A stretch of DNA of 64,000 bases, taken from assembly GCA_028023455.1 (NCBI GenBank), contig JAQFVV010000288.1, forward strand, positions 558,001-622,000, read 5' to 3'. The notes beneath the pieces were generated by a model. That model was not told where the DNA came from. It searched no databases and saw only the letters and a program-made list of their open reading frames with translations. A program made the position numbers and the translations under genes. Shown here in pieces: positions 1 through 10,957 of this stretch. Source of the DNA: Epiperipatus broadwayi (Eukaryota; Onychophora; Udeonychophora; Euonychophora; Peripatidae). Each line of letters begins with the position of its first letter. The stretch's first letter is position 1.

Positions 1-179
1 ATTATCCATTAGTCAGAGAGGCAATAGTTCAGGCAAATAGGTTAGGATTCACCCTTTCCCTGACATCTGTATCTTGTGCATGGTTGAATTCAAGGTACTT
101 TTGCTTGATTATTGGTCTTGTTGAATGAATACACAATTTTGACCGGCATAGATGTTGCATATTTTTTCCGGGTTTTGGT

Positions 180-395
180 ATGAATAATCATCACATCAGT
201 GTTAGGAGAGGTGAGCATGCTAATGCATATAAACAACACTCATCATCAGCAGCACTCTCATTCTATACTATAGATTCATGTCATAAAATTGATTTTTCTA
301 GTACCAGGATCATATCCAGATGTGATAATGTCTACCTGCACAAAATTAGAGAAACCATTGAGATACTTAAAAGTTCAGATTGTATCAATAAGTGA
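180..395 (+). pseudogene. GIY-YIG endonuclease C-terminal fragment of Penelope
   Basis: 71 codons match residues about 64-134 of the endonuclease encoded at 46463-46924: the HHISVRRGEHANA block, then SGHKIDFSS-like and STRIISRCDN blocks, then the IEILK...DCINK block. The catalytic GIY and YIG motifs themselves are missing to the left. A TGA stop replaces the arginine codon after DCINK, so even the remaining C-terminus (DDTCKLPPIWKDFF in other copies) is cut off. This is a dead fragment, not an independent gene. Confidence 0.8.
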
Positions 396-550
396 CATGA
401 TACATGCAAACTTCCTCCTATTTGGAAATATTTTTTTTAAAAAAACTTTCTTAATTTAACATTTTTGCTATTGATGAAACTATAACGTTTTTTTTTTTCA
501 AATCAGTGATTGTAGCGCCTCTACAACACTCTTTCTATATTTGATCACCC

Positions 551-585
551 AGTAGATGACTTGTGTGATCAAATCGAAACGTCTG
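551..585 (+). ncRNA. Hammerhead-like hairpin in Penelope tail (degenerate)
   Basis: GATGA, a weak stem (ACTTG with CAAAT, one mismatch), then CGAAACGTC. This resembles helix II plus GAAA plus a GUC cleavage triplet of a hammerhead. The upstream CUGA core is not intact (CAGTAGATGA), so activity is doubtful. Confidence 0.3.
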
Positions 586-645
586 TCTATCAATATTTAA
601 ATTTTTTAACGCCGATGTACCAGAAAAAATGTTTTTTATATATGT

Positions 646-1921
646 GGTTTTTGTACAAAAAATACCTCTACTTGTATTAAATAACTGAAATATATTTATA
701 ACTTTTTCTATTATTAAACTTAAAATTAATAAAAAAAATTTGAAAGTTAATAACCAATATTACAATAAAATTAAACATCCAAAACCCTAATACTCATTGG
801 AAAGAGCAAATTTCTAGTTACATTACTTATACAGCACATAATGCAGAAATCTTTTACATTAACATTGTGTTAATAGGGTATATTAAGAGCTATTATATTA
901 CATGCAAAATATAAAAGTTGTGTTCTCATAAACTGCGCAAAGACTATGCTCCAAAATTGTTTGAGAAAATAACTGAAATGTGCTTAATAGTTTCCTTATT
1001 GTTAAATGTTAAGTATATTATTGCTATTTTCGATAGAGTTCATTATTAATTATGTTAATTATTAAAGGATAAAGGGATAGAGTAACATATTACAAGGTAC
1101 AATTTAATATGTTAATAGTATGTAAAAAAATAACGTATTTTTGCTACTGAATGTTCTTAAAAATATAGTCTACCTTTGGTGAAGACATCATTTTCATACT
1201 TTGAAAATAAAAATTTGTCAAGGTAAGTTTTTTATAAAGAAATATCCATTTCTAAGTTAATATAGAATATCTTTTCGTTACCAGAATAGATCATGTGACT
1301 TACTGTTTGATCTTTCCAAAATGACCTTTTCTATTAAAGATTGAACGTTTATTTATATTATAATAATGATTGGTATAGAGTGACTTGTATTTTTTGGACT
1401 AACTACTATTAAGAAATCTTCAGCTGGACACTTAAACATACAATATATGCAGTCTCAGGTTAATTACATGTTATTTCTGGATATGTTTTTTTACCGAGAA
1501 GGAATGATTAACCTTAAATAACAAACACAATTCATTTTAGAGAATTTATACTGTTTGTTTTTTTATCAGTACATTATAAAATAGAAATACTAATAAAAGT
1601 ACTGAGTACGTAATTTAATTTTGCAACTGTTTTCGTTATGGAATTAGTTTATTCTCTGAAATAATGCACTTTTCAAAAATAGCAATGTGGTTTGATTGTA
1701 GTTAGGGAATAACTAATTAAAATATATAATTGTACAACCTATTTTTATTCTATAATATATTACATATATAGTTAAAAAATTTACAAAGGTAAGAAAAGAA
1801 TTTGTACATTTATTAATTTATTTTGTATAATGATAATTAAAATTTTTGATTATTAATAAAATACCTCTAACAAGAGTATTGATATGAACAAACTGTCAAA
1901 TTGTTTGTACACATTACTTCT
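646..1921. other. AT-rich intergenic DNA
   Basis: No ORF with recognisable content on either strand and no clear repeat boundaries. It lies downstream of the minus-strand GPCR and may contain its 3' UTR; no specific signal was assigned. Confidence 0.5.
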
Positions 1922-2800
1922 TTAGGTTTTATAATGACAAGTGAAAATCTTATAATAGGCTGTGCGAAACATTTTGTTGGTGAAAAAACAAACAAATGGG
2001 TTAATAATTGGGTGGCAATTTGCCATCAACATTGTTGTTCTGATAACCGTAAAAGGCAATTGGTACATATAATTAATAATAACTATAAACAACATTGGCG
2101 CATAACCCATAACAAAACATATAAAAATAAAAAACATAATTTTTGTTATGGGAATATTTTCTGTAAACCTTTTATTAACTGTTTTAGATGTAATCATATT
2201 TTTCAAACCTAATTGAGAATTTCTAATTACTTTATGAATTTTATAGTAACAAAAAACAATAATAGGAATATTGGCAATGTATGACCAAATTTCACAGAAA
2301 AGAACAAAGGCTAACCCTTTTTTGTCAAATACAATACTACACTCTCTTAATAACAAATTGAATTCAAAATGAAAAAATCTGGAAAATAACATAAAACAAG
2401 TAATAATTAAGGTAATAATCCACAGATTTAAAATTATCACAAGTGTCTTTTTTTTAGTATAAAATCGCATATAGGTTTCTGGAGGATGGCAAAGAATGAC
2501 ATATCGATTTAAAGCGATTTGTCCAAATGTAAAAAACATCACCATACCACTTGTAACCCACAGCCAAAAAATAATATCACAACTTCGCTCCATATCAGAT
2601 ATGTTAAACATTATATGATAAAAAAAGCAAGATGATCCAATTCCTCCTATTATAAAGTCAGTTAAGGCTAAGTTGCCTATAAAAATATGCGGTATAGTTC
2701 TTAATTTAGGGAAAACCATTAAGGAAATCAAAATATTTGAATTGCCAGACACTACTAAAAGCAACGTTACAAAATGAAAAGGTAAGATCAAAATAATCAT
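1922..2800 (-). CDS. Class A (rhodopsin-like) G-protein-coupled receptor, N-terminus probably frameshifted
   Basis: 292 aa, single exon. A seven-transmembrane receptor of the plasma membrane; ligand unknown. Landmarks in order: TM1 with GNSN (about residues 19-22); TM2 with NLALTD; a cysteine before TM3 (ERSC) and one in extracellular loop 2 (RECS) for the usual disulfide; TM3 ending in NRY in place of DRY; TM6 with CFVMGYAP in the CWxP position; TM7 with HPIINPF in the NPxxY region; and a short cytoplasmic tail. The Met at 2800 leaves almost no extracellular N-terminus, and a stop lies five codons upstream in frame. Directly upstream, an overlapping reading frame (2706-2897, opening with TTG) encodes a plausible receptor N-tail with three N-glycosylation sequons (NFT, NIS, NIS), one frame off from TM1. 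A one-base indel near 2765-2790, an upstream exon, or pseudogenisation could explain this. The family is clear. The subfamily is not; divergent single-exon GPCR expansions are known in cephalopods. Confidence 0.85.
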   Translation of the reverse strand: MIILILPFHFVTLLLVVSGNSNILISLMVFPKLRTIPHIFIGNLALTDFIIGGIGSSCFFYHIMFNISDMERSCDIIFWLWVTSGMVMFFTFGQIALNRYVILCHPPETYMRFYTKKKTLVIILNLWIITLIITCFMLFSRFFHFEFNLLLRECSIVFDKKGLAFVLFCEIWSYIANIPIIVFCYYKIHKVIRNSQLGLKNMITSKTVNKRFTENIPITKIMFFIFICFVMGYAPMLFIVIINYMYQLPFTVIRTTMLMANCHPIINPFVCFFTNKMFRTAYYKIFTCHYKT

Positions 2801-2826
2801 ATAAGTCGGGTTTCATTTGTAGATAG

Positions 2827-2874
2827 GTTGATATGTTTAAAGCTGAAGTGGTTGATATGTTTAAAGCTGAAGTG
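2827..2874 (-). repeat. 24-bp perfect tandem duplication in GPCR N-tail frame
   Basis: Two exact copies of a 24-bp unit (2827-2850 and 2851-2874). In the minus-strand frame upstream of the GPCR this duplicates eight residues, TTSALNIS, including an N-glycosylation sequon. The unit is a multiple of three, so it does not itself cause the frame problem. Confidence 0.85.
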
Positions 2875-3029
2875 GTAAAGTTTTCCAGGATTATCAATCT
2901 AAAACAGTAATATTAATTGTAATGAAAAATGTATGATTTTAATACTTTAAATTATTATATAGTGTAATATGTATATATTGTAATCAATTGCAGTCATTAT
3001 AAAGAAATTTTATAGTGCTCATAAAAGTA

Positions 3030-3237
3030 CTTTTATATTCATATTCATTTCTTTATTTTCCTCTTTTTTCTCTACTTTCTCTTGTCTCTATCTCTTTCTA
3101 TTTTTTGTTTCCTTCTTTAACTTTTCAACTTCTCTATCCTTTTCTCTTCGTCTTTCCCCATCTCTCTATATATCTATCTCTTTTTCCTTCACTCAATATC
3201 TCTACCTCGTCTCCCCTCCTCACTCCTTTCAGTATCT

Positions 3238-3285
<48 letters not shown>

Positions 3286-3330
3286 TCCATATATCAATAT
3301 ATATGCATATATATATATATATATGCACCT
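3030..3330. repeat. Polypyrimidine tract followed by (TA)n
   Basis: About 200 bases of almost pure C/T on the plus strand (3030-3240) run directly into (AT)n arrays (3241-3283 and 3301-3324). The tract reads as an 89-aa ORF only because it lacks purines; it has no protein-like features. Confidence 0.85.
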
Positions 3331-3539
3331 GGAAAAATGAATATACTCAATCAAATTTTGTTTTTCAGGCAATACTTGTTCCAAAGATTATAATGTTTTA
3401 GGATCTTAATCACTACTATGGAGGTAATAAAATGACATGAATCATCTGAACTTCAGCATGAAATGTATATCACCATTATCAACATTTTTGACCGCTAACA
3501 ATCTATTATGCGATAAAAATACTTTTATGTTTAACCTGT

Positions 3540-4430
3540 CTGCACCACATTACATCAACAAACTTTCTTATTTCATCCATCTATATTATATGTAGGTTTT
3601 TTCTACATTTGAAATCATTTGGGATTTAATTTTAAATGTCAATTACCCATGTACTATCATATCTTCTAGCATAATACTCAGCTCGACTCCATTTCAGTCT
3701 TTTTTTTATGGTGGCAGTGATAGCTCTTTCTTCTATTATCCATGTATTTCAATTTGGACCATTTCTTCTTACATTTAAACGATCAGTCTTTATGTTTTAT
3801 TGAGCGGCCTTCTATTAATTAACCTTGTTTCAAATTCATAATTAGAACTGATAAAACACATTTATTAAAAACATATCACTCTGAGACTTTTTAACATTAA
3901 ATTATTGTTTTTCCAATAATATTTCATCCAAATTTCATTTTCTTTTTAATTGCATCCATTATATTTGGTCTTTTATTAACAATCTGACCAAAGTATTTAC
4001 TATTATTAATTTTGTTTAATTCTCGGATATCAGTGAACATTTTCTGCTTCTGACGCTATCCAATTAACAATACTTAGTTTTTTTAATATTCATCTTTAGT
4101 TCTATTATATTACTTTCCTCAACACTATCTAGCAACATTTTCTGAAGCAGTAGGCATTACTTTATATATCAGTCACATCATCTTCGTAAATCTTTATTTA
4201 CTTTTTGTCTTGTAAAACTTTGTAGAAAATATGGATATTTCTAATCACTTCCTTGTCCCACTTTGATCTTTTTAATATCACCATATAGTCTAAAAGAACT
4301 GTTCGATTCTAATAACTATTCTTCAGAATTTGATCAATATTGTGGATTGTCTTGATCCCCAAAACTGTAATCACAGTGGATATAATCAAATGCCTTTTTA
4401 TAATATACAATGATATTCCAATATAGAGTA
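3540..4430 (-). mobile_element. Decayed RTE LINE, RT C-terminal half
   Basis: Read on the minus strand in several frames, this stretch recovers blocks that align in order with the RTE RT at 10958-12490: KKAFDYIH (motif A region), MNIKKTK (cf. INIKKTK), a FGQIVN block (cf. YLGQIIN), an NRRPLNK block (cf. LNRRAIQ), KTEMESS (cf. KRLKWSW), and MDEIRKF near 3550 (cf. MDEIRKC). Many frameshifts and stops separate the blocks, so it is an old, non-functional copy. The right boundary is uncertain; similarity was not followed above about 4430. Confidence 0.65.
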
Positions 4431-7400
4431 CTATAAAATAACTGATGTTCACGTCTGAGAACATCTTTCTGTTTAATCGTAATTAATTTTATTCTTTAAC
4501 ATATGAATTTATTTTTAGATACTTTGAACGTTAACAAAATATCATCAAGAATCCTACAGAGACTCCATGAAGAGATAGATTTATTAATAGTATTATTAAG
4601 TCCTTTCATTCTGATATTATAACTATAGATTCAACAGCCATTAACTATATATTTTATATTGTGCTTGCGTGCACCACAGCGGATGTTAAATTTTACTTAT
4701 GAATGAAATAATGACAATGATAATGCATTGTCCTGAGTTTTCCAGTTATGTCTAAAAAGATCACGTACATCCAGCTTTATTGTTGATTCTAGAAAAAAAA
4801 TTATTTATAACCTCACGAAAATTCTACGTTTTATATACAATTCCTCAATTGAGTATATTAATAGAACAGCCCAAAAAAATATTGATTTGATTCGATTTTT
4901 AGATAGTTTCAAGATATCATGAGGTAATGACTTATCAGATATTTATACAATTTTTATAAGGCGACGTTTCATCTGATAAAGTGAAAAAATATATAGAATA
5001 ACAGTAAACTAATATTTAAGAGTGACCGTAATAGTTCACATAGTAAAATTTAAATGAAAATCCAGAAGTTTAGAGTATAAACTTTTTCTCCAAGCAAGAG
5101 CATAGTATTAACCAGCAGAATATGCAATTACATTTAAAAGCTATTGTAACATATACATATGCCTTTACATCATTTTAAAATGAAAATATTTAAAAAAAGA
5201 TCGTAAATAAAATTGATATATAAAAAATTAACTTTCTAATAATAGTGTTATAAAATACATAGATGGTAGTCATGTTAAATTATTTAAAGTTAAAAGAATG
5301 TGGTTAAAAATACAAAATAAAAAAGATTGGATTTTAAGGTAAAAGAACAGTAAAAGCTATTAATGTATCATAAAGTTATTTTAATACTGTCAGGATGGAA
5401 ATGAGTTTTCTATTAAAATTTAGTAATGTAAAGCAAAAGGCACATGAGGCATTTAAACGATTGAAAGTCAGATAAGAGATCAAAATTAAAATATTATGTT
5501 GTGTCCAACTTTGGAGCAAACTTGCCAATGAAGTTACCAACAAACACACAATCCAGAAAGAAAAATCTTCATGGCCAATAAGATCGGATCAATGTTTGGA
5601 GCGATCGATCTGAAAATTTGGTGATAATGGAGGCGTAATACTATAAAAGAAAGGAAGAAAGAATAGAAACGATTTAAGATTATTGATTGATTATTGATTC
5701 AGTGGTGGTGATCGGTTAAAAATATTTCACAGCTGTAAGGCGGACTCCGTCTTGCAATAGATTTTGTTTTCTTTATTTACACCGGCTGAGGCTGCCTCCC
5801 AAATGATGGTTTTTGAATAAATGGCAAGCAGTGGTTTCATTTCCAATTTAAACAATCTATAAAATGAGATAGCTAGGATGAACTTCATTATACACCTACC
5901 GCAATCTGCAGGATTTATCATGATTTATTATGGGAAATATAAAACTTTTGTATGCAATATGAACTTTTAAATAGCTAAATTAAACAAACTTTCAATTAGT
6001 GACCTAAGCGTAACTTTTAAATAAACTCTTATCTGACAAGCAAAAGAACTCTTAAATTATTTATTTCTTTTTTATGTATACTGTTTGCTATCAATCATTT
6101 CCATTTTGTTAACTAAATTTAAAGTTAAGTGTAGAAGTCTACATAGATTCGTTAAGTTTAGATTAGATTATGTGGGCGTAATTTTGGGCTGATCATTTCG
6201 TAATTCAATCGATGCTGGTGGAGGAATGTACTAGCATTTTATGTCAATGTAATCTGGGGAGGTGCATGAGATTTTCATTCTCTTGTGCTGTGTTAGCATA
6301 TAGGGCATAGTGCCCAGCTAAATGCATGGCCCAAAAAGTGAAGCCATAGTGTTGTTATTGGTGATAGAGATATTTCCAACCCTATTTGATTTTTTATGCT
6401 ATGTGGATAGGGATTGTAAGTCTCCAAAAACCTCTCTACCTCCACATGGAGAATTTCTTTCTCAGTACGTTTATATATGATTGCTTTGCCAGACAAACGC
6501 ACATTCTTGTATTGGAGGAGGATCACTTCTTAAATAATATCATGCTACAGATGAACTTTCATGGAAGAATGCTTTTATGCTAATATCTTCATTTTGCATT
6601 TGCCATGTTAGTATATTAGTAAGCTAGAGTTGGTTTAGCTGTGAACTTTTAGCCCAAGGTTGAATGATTTGAAAGTCTTTAAATGTGTATTCAATCTAGT
6701 CTATTTGTGCTTAACACTATAAAATATTAAATTATCCAAAAAACTCCATCTGTGCATATTAAAATAAATGTCATAATCCAAATCTATCTAATATTGTTAA
6801 ATAATCTAATCCTCAAATCTGTTTTATATATGTTATGTGCGTAATAAATGTTTGCATTATTAATGCTGGCTGTGACTTATTTTATCTTTATAAATAATAC
6901 TTTGAAATATATAATTAAAAATAAGTTTGAAATGTTATATTACAAGACTCAGCTCCATGAACTAGTAGCTAGGGCTATTGGTCAAATAATAAGTGGAACC
7001 TTAAGCATAAGTATCTATCTACCTTATAAATCTTTCAGTTTCTAATATCCTAGTGGTGCCCTGGTATGAAAGATAGGGAAAAGGTGGTAGCCCGACCGTT
7101 ATGCTATCCATAGAGTATTTGCATCAAAATCTCAAATAGTGCCAGCAAGCTTTCTAAGAATATAATTCCTGAACATTAATTTTTATTTAAACGTAGGCAA
7201 ATGAAGAAAAAAATTTTGGCTACAAGGTAAGATCCACTACTAAATAGTAGGAAGTAGGATTGTTTCAGTGTATTATTGCAAAACATCGTCTTCAAATCAC
7301 AAAGCGTTTCCTATTCTTTAGATGAAAAAAAATTGCTTTAGAAATAATACCTGTCTTTTAAGAAGATTTATGATCGTTTTTATAATCTTTTTTTTTTTTT

Positions 7401-8689
7401 CTTTCGGGAAGAGTTATTAAGAAATCAAAATAGTATCAGCATCAATAATTTTCCAACAATTTATTATATAAAGTACGTGAGAGGACTAAATCCAGAGATA
7501 ATGTACTCTGACAACTTTTATATCTCCTGCCATTCTTATGTAGTAGTAATTGAATTTTCATTTGGAGAGCATGTTTTCAAATAAATTAATAGATTTTCTG
7601 CATTTACAAATTTTATAAACTTTTAGAAATCTATTTTTTAAACACAATTATGAACTGAAATAATATTAAACCTGTCAACAGTTTTGAATTTATTTTGAAA
7701 ACATTTTTCAATATGTCTTAAAAATAGAACTTATTCTTAGCAGCTTCATCCAAATTTGCCTTCTCTAAAAATAGATGATTCTCAACTATTGATAAGGTAT
7801 TTATTAATATGATTTTTTCAAAACATTTCTGGAGAAGACATAATTGTGGAACCATTTCTGGATTCATTTGATTTTAAGAGTACTATAAATTTGTTTTTAT
7901 ATAAATTTTGGAACAGTTTCTATATAAACAATATTAATGAATTTATTTCCAGTCATGGTTGACTCTAGATTTTTTTTAATTTTTTAGAAACTTTGAAAGT
8001 ATGCTGCTTACTATTTGGGATCTATTCTAATTTAAGACAATTTCAAAAATATTCCCAGCTCATCACATTAATGTTACAAGACTATAGTTTTATTCCAATA
8101 ATGCTTTTTTTCTCATTCTCTTCTTTCAGTGTTTCTAGGAAACGACACATAAATATAACGTTACTGGGCACACCACCCTATATGTGAAATAATAATTCAT
8201 TGATTGATTTTCTTAATAAATTACTGTTAAATTTATTCAATTAATAATTTTACAATGATCAATTTAAACCTTTAACAAGTGCCTACAAATTTCATCTTAG
8301 TTCTGAAATATAGGGGGGGTGGAGATGGTATCCCTTTTCACATCTGCAAGAATTAAAACTTATCAATTAACAGACGTTATTGCAAATATTCTATTCTAGT
8401 GAATTCCCTGTGGATGCTAGGACATCGCTCTGAGAAAATCCCCCCCCCCCCCTTCTCCCCACAAACTTTAAAAAGTAAGTCTACTATCATTGCTTGATAG
8501 ATAACTAACTACATCGTAATGGAAGAAATGAAAATGCTTTAATTACTGAACTGTATTTGACTTTTTTTGATCATTTTTGAAAAGGAATATGTGATTAAGG
8601 TATAGTGGATAACATTAATGTCACACCTATTAATAACGATTAATAATTTTCCAACTCAATTGTTTTTTTTATGTTTTTTTTTACGATTA
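4431..8689. other. AT-rich DNA without recognised genes
   Basis: Only short ORFs (60-80 codons) with no family features. Minor items: a G7 run near 8312, a run of about 12 C near 8441, and a T-rich tract near 7388. I see no domain, RNA gene or element boundary that I can support. Confidence 0.5.
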
Positions 8690-8768
8690 AAAATTTCTTG
8701 GAGTTATTTCCTGAGACAAAAAGAAATACAATTTCTTTTTGTCTCAGGAAATAACTCCAAGAAATTTT
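8690..8768. repeat. Perfect 38-bp inverted repeat with 3-nt loop
   Basis: Left arm 8690-8727, loop ACA, right arm 8731-8768. The arms are exact reverse complements over 38 bases, with the core word TGTCTCAGGAAATAACTCC in the right arm. Outside the arms the symmetry degrades at once. Such a tight perfect hairpin is unusual in DNA that otherwise looks old. It could be a recent fold-back duplication or the tip of a small inverted-repeat element. Confidence 0.9.
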
Positions 8769-9454
8769 ATAGTCAAAAATTTAAATTCTTGTAGGGGTTC
8801 TGACGTAACATTTTTTGGGAGAACGGTGAGATTATGGTTGCCCTTAACCTTTTCTGAATATTTACACCTTACATTTTGGATTTGGAAGTGGGTAATGGGC
8901 TTACAATTATTACTTTTTAATACTATGTTAGGGAAGTTGTGCTATCTGCAAACTTTAAATCCATCCATCCTGAAATGGTACTATAGCAAAGTGTTAACAT
9001 TGCTAAAAGATAGGATTGTGTCAAACTGAACAATACAAAGCAAGTCGCTAGTTGCAACAGAAAAGAAATTGTAGCTATTTGATTTGATTGTGGCACACTA
9101 AGTGGCATATTTATGTGCATTTGGATGAGATCAATGCCATCGTGCGGTTTCATCACCTTAATAGAATAATACCCTTATTTCTCTAATATATATTGAACAA
9201 TAATACAAATACTACTCCTAGAGAGTGTTTCTAACCAACAAGTTTTTGTAAAAAACCACATCATATAACTAGATGTGGCTGCAGAAAGGAGTTTGCTATT
9301 AACTGAAAGGAGACCCTTTGATTCCTCTTGGAGGCCTTAAAAGAACCGAGCAGGGCAAATTCCTAATGTCCACTCCATACGTTCTTGTCATTGCAGCTGT
9401 TATTACTATATGTTTATTCATATAGTATACGAACATGGATGGGCTGCTCACCAA
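8769..9454. other. Unassigned DNA upstream of RTE element
   Basis: Short ORFs only. Part of this (about 9230-9454) may be additional 5' UTR of the downstream RTE LINE, but no second copy in the window extends that far to test it. Confidence 0.4.
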
Positions 9455-9530
9455 CACGCATTAGCCAGCATGGTAAGTTTATTGGCTTTTTACCTCTAAG
9501 TTTAAGACCCTCAGTGCCTGATAAGGCAGA

Positions 9531-10916
9531 ATGAATGTTTGTGTAAATGATAAATATTTTTCCCAATACATATATACAATTATGACAGACAAAAATAAAG
9601 CATGGCCCTTATTCCCAGGAGGCTGTAAAGTCACCAATCAAGGCAGCGGTTGGTGGCCGAAGACGGAGGGTGCTAAGAATCAATTGATTGCAGACCCAGG
9701 CTGCCATTTGATGACGACTTTTTATTTAGGTACTTACAACTGCAGATCACTTTCAAGTGAAGGAAGATTGCAAGAATTAGAAGAAGAACTCTCTTATATT
9801 AAATGGGACATTATTGGACTTTGTGAAGTTAGAAGAAAAGGTGAAGAGACAATTGATTTAAAAAGTGGACATATACTCTATTATAAAGGCACAAATATTA
9901 GAAATACAAGTGGAGTAGGATTCATTATAAATAAAAAGTGGAAGAACAATATTGTGGAGATTGATGGTGTATCAGACAGAGTGGCAAGATTAGCTATACA
10001 ACTTAATAGCAGATACCAAATGCAGATAATTCAGGTTTATGCCCCAACAAGTTCTCACAGTGCTGAAGTAGTAGAAAATTTTTATATGGATGTACAAAAG
10101 GCTTTTGATCAGAGTAAACAACATTTTAAAATTGTTATGGGAGACTTTAATGCTAGAATTGGTGAACAAATGAAAGATGAAAGTGCTGTAGGTAATTTTG
10201 GTTATGGTGATAGAAATGAGAGAGGACATAGACTTGTGGAGTTTGCAGAGAAGGAAAAACTTTATATTATGAATTCTTTTTTTGAGAAAAATATTAGAAG
10301 GAAACAGACATGGAAGCATCCAAATGAAGGTACAGCAGAATTGGATTATATTTTGACTAACAGGAAATACATATTTCAAGATTGTAATGTTCTTAATAAA
10401 TTTAACACAGGAAGTGATCATCTATTAGTAAGGGGTAAGATACATGTTAATGTAAAACTAGAGAGACAAAAATTATTAAGAAAAACTATATTTACAGTTG
10501 ATATTCCTAATCTTCAGAAACATTCTGATGAATTTAAATTAGAACTTACAAATCGGTTTCAAGTATTAGTAGATATTGAACATGATTCAGATTTGAATGA
10601 AATTAATATGAAAATAACTGATACACTATTAAAAACTGCAACAAAGATAGCTGGTAGAAAAAAGCAGCAATTGACCAATAAAATTTCTACTGAGACTAGA
10701 GAACTTATGAAGAAAAGAAGGAATATGAAGATATACAAAAATGATGCATTAAAAAGAATTGAATATCTCGAATTTTGTAAAATGGTGTGGAAAAGAGTTG
10801 AAAATGATATAAGAAAGTATAACTGTGAACTAGCAAGAAAAGCTGTAGAAGAAAATAAAAGTCTTAAGAATGTAAACAACATTTTGGTATTGGTAGGAAA
10901 TTTATATCTGCAATAA
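9531..10916 (+). CDS. RTE LINE apurinic endonuclease domain (5' half of split ORF)
   Basis: 461 codons. Residues about 65-305 form an exonuclease-endonuclease-phosphatase (APE) domain that would nick target DNA to prime reverse transcription. Visible active-site residues: N70 (TYNCRSL), E99 (GLCEVRR), Y170 (QVYAPTS), D205 and N207 (GDFNA), D272 (ELDYIL), and D296-H297 (GSDHLLV), so the catalytic set looks complete. This is the family often annotated in hosts as craniofacial development protein 2-like. The C-terminal about 150 residues are lysine-rich linker toward RT. The frame ends prematurely near 10885-10916: the neighbouring frame continues with [11 protein letters not shown] into RT, showing a single indel. 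The first 60 residues may be UTR read-through; the start is not certain. Confidence 0.85.
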   Translation: MNVCVNDKYFSQYIYTIMTDKNKAWPLFPGGCKVTNQGSGWWPKTEGAKNQLIADPGCHLMTTFYLGTYNCRSLSSEGRLQELEEELSYIKWDIIGLCEVRRKGEETIDLKSGHILYYKGTNIRNTSGVGFIINKKWKNNIVEIDGVSDRVARLAIQLNSRYQMQIIQVYAPTSSHSAEVVENFYMDVQKAFDQSKQHFKIVMGDFNARIGEQMKDESAVGNFGYGDRNERGHRLVEFAEKEKLYIMNSFFEKNIRRKQTWKHPNEGTAELDYILTNRKYIFQDCNVLNKFNTGSDHLLVRGKIHVNVKLERQKLLRKTIFTVDIPNLQKHSDEFKLELTNRFQVLVDIEHDSDLNEINMKITDTLLKTATKIAGRKKQQLTNKISTETRELMKKRRNMKIYKNDALKRIEYLEFCKMVWKRVENDIRKYNCELARKAVEENKSLKNVNNILVLVGNLYLQ

Positions 10917-10957
10917 GGAAAAAAGATGGAATTGTTACTAAAAAGAGGGATGACATT

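Larger units (their letters stand above)
177..645 (+). mobile_element. Penelope-like element, 3' end fragment
   Basis: A 5'-truncated PLE. It enters inside the GIY-YIG endonuclease just after the YIG motif, runs through the rest of that domain, and continues into the non-coding tail shared with the copies ending near 36490 and 47095 (tail words AGCGCCTCTACAAC, TCGAAACGTC and AATTTTTTAACGCCGATG). It is recognised by near identity to the longer copy at 45099-47095. The right end is approximate because homology fades into T/A-rich sequence. Confidence 0.8.

Noticed and set aside
1901-2212. Plus-strand ORF of 103 codons
   Set aside because: Antisense shadow of the GPCR.
3015-3284. 89-codon hydrophobic ORF
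   Set aside because: Polypyrimidine and TA repeat sequence; no start context or domain.
5727-5921. 64-codon minus-strand ORF
   Set aside because: No motif, no homologue recognised and typical random length for this composition.
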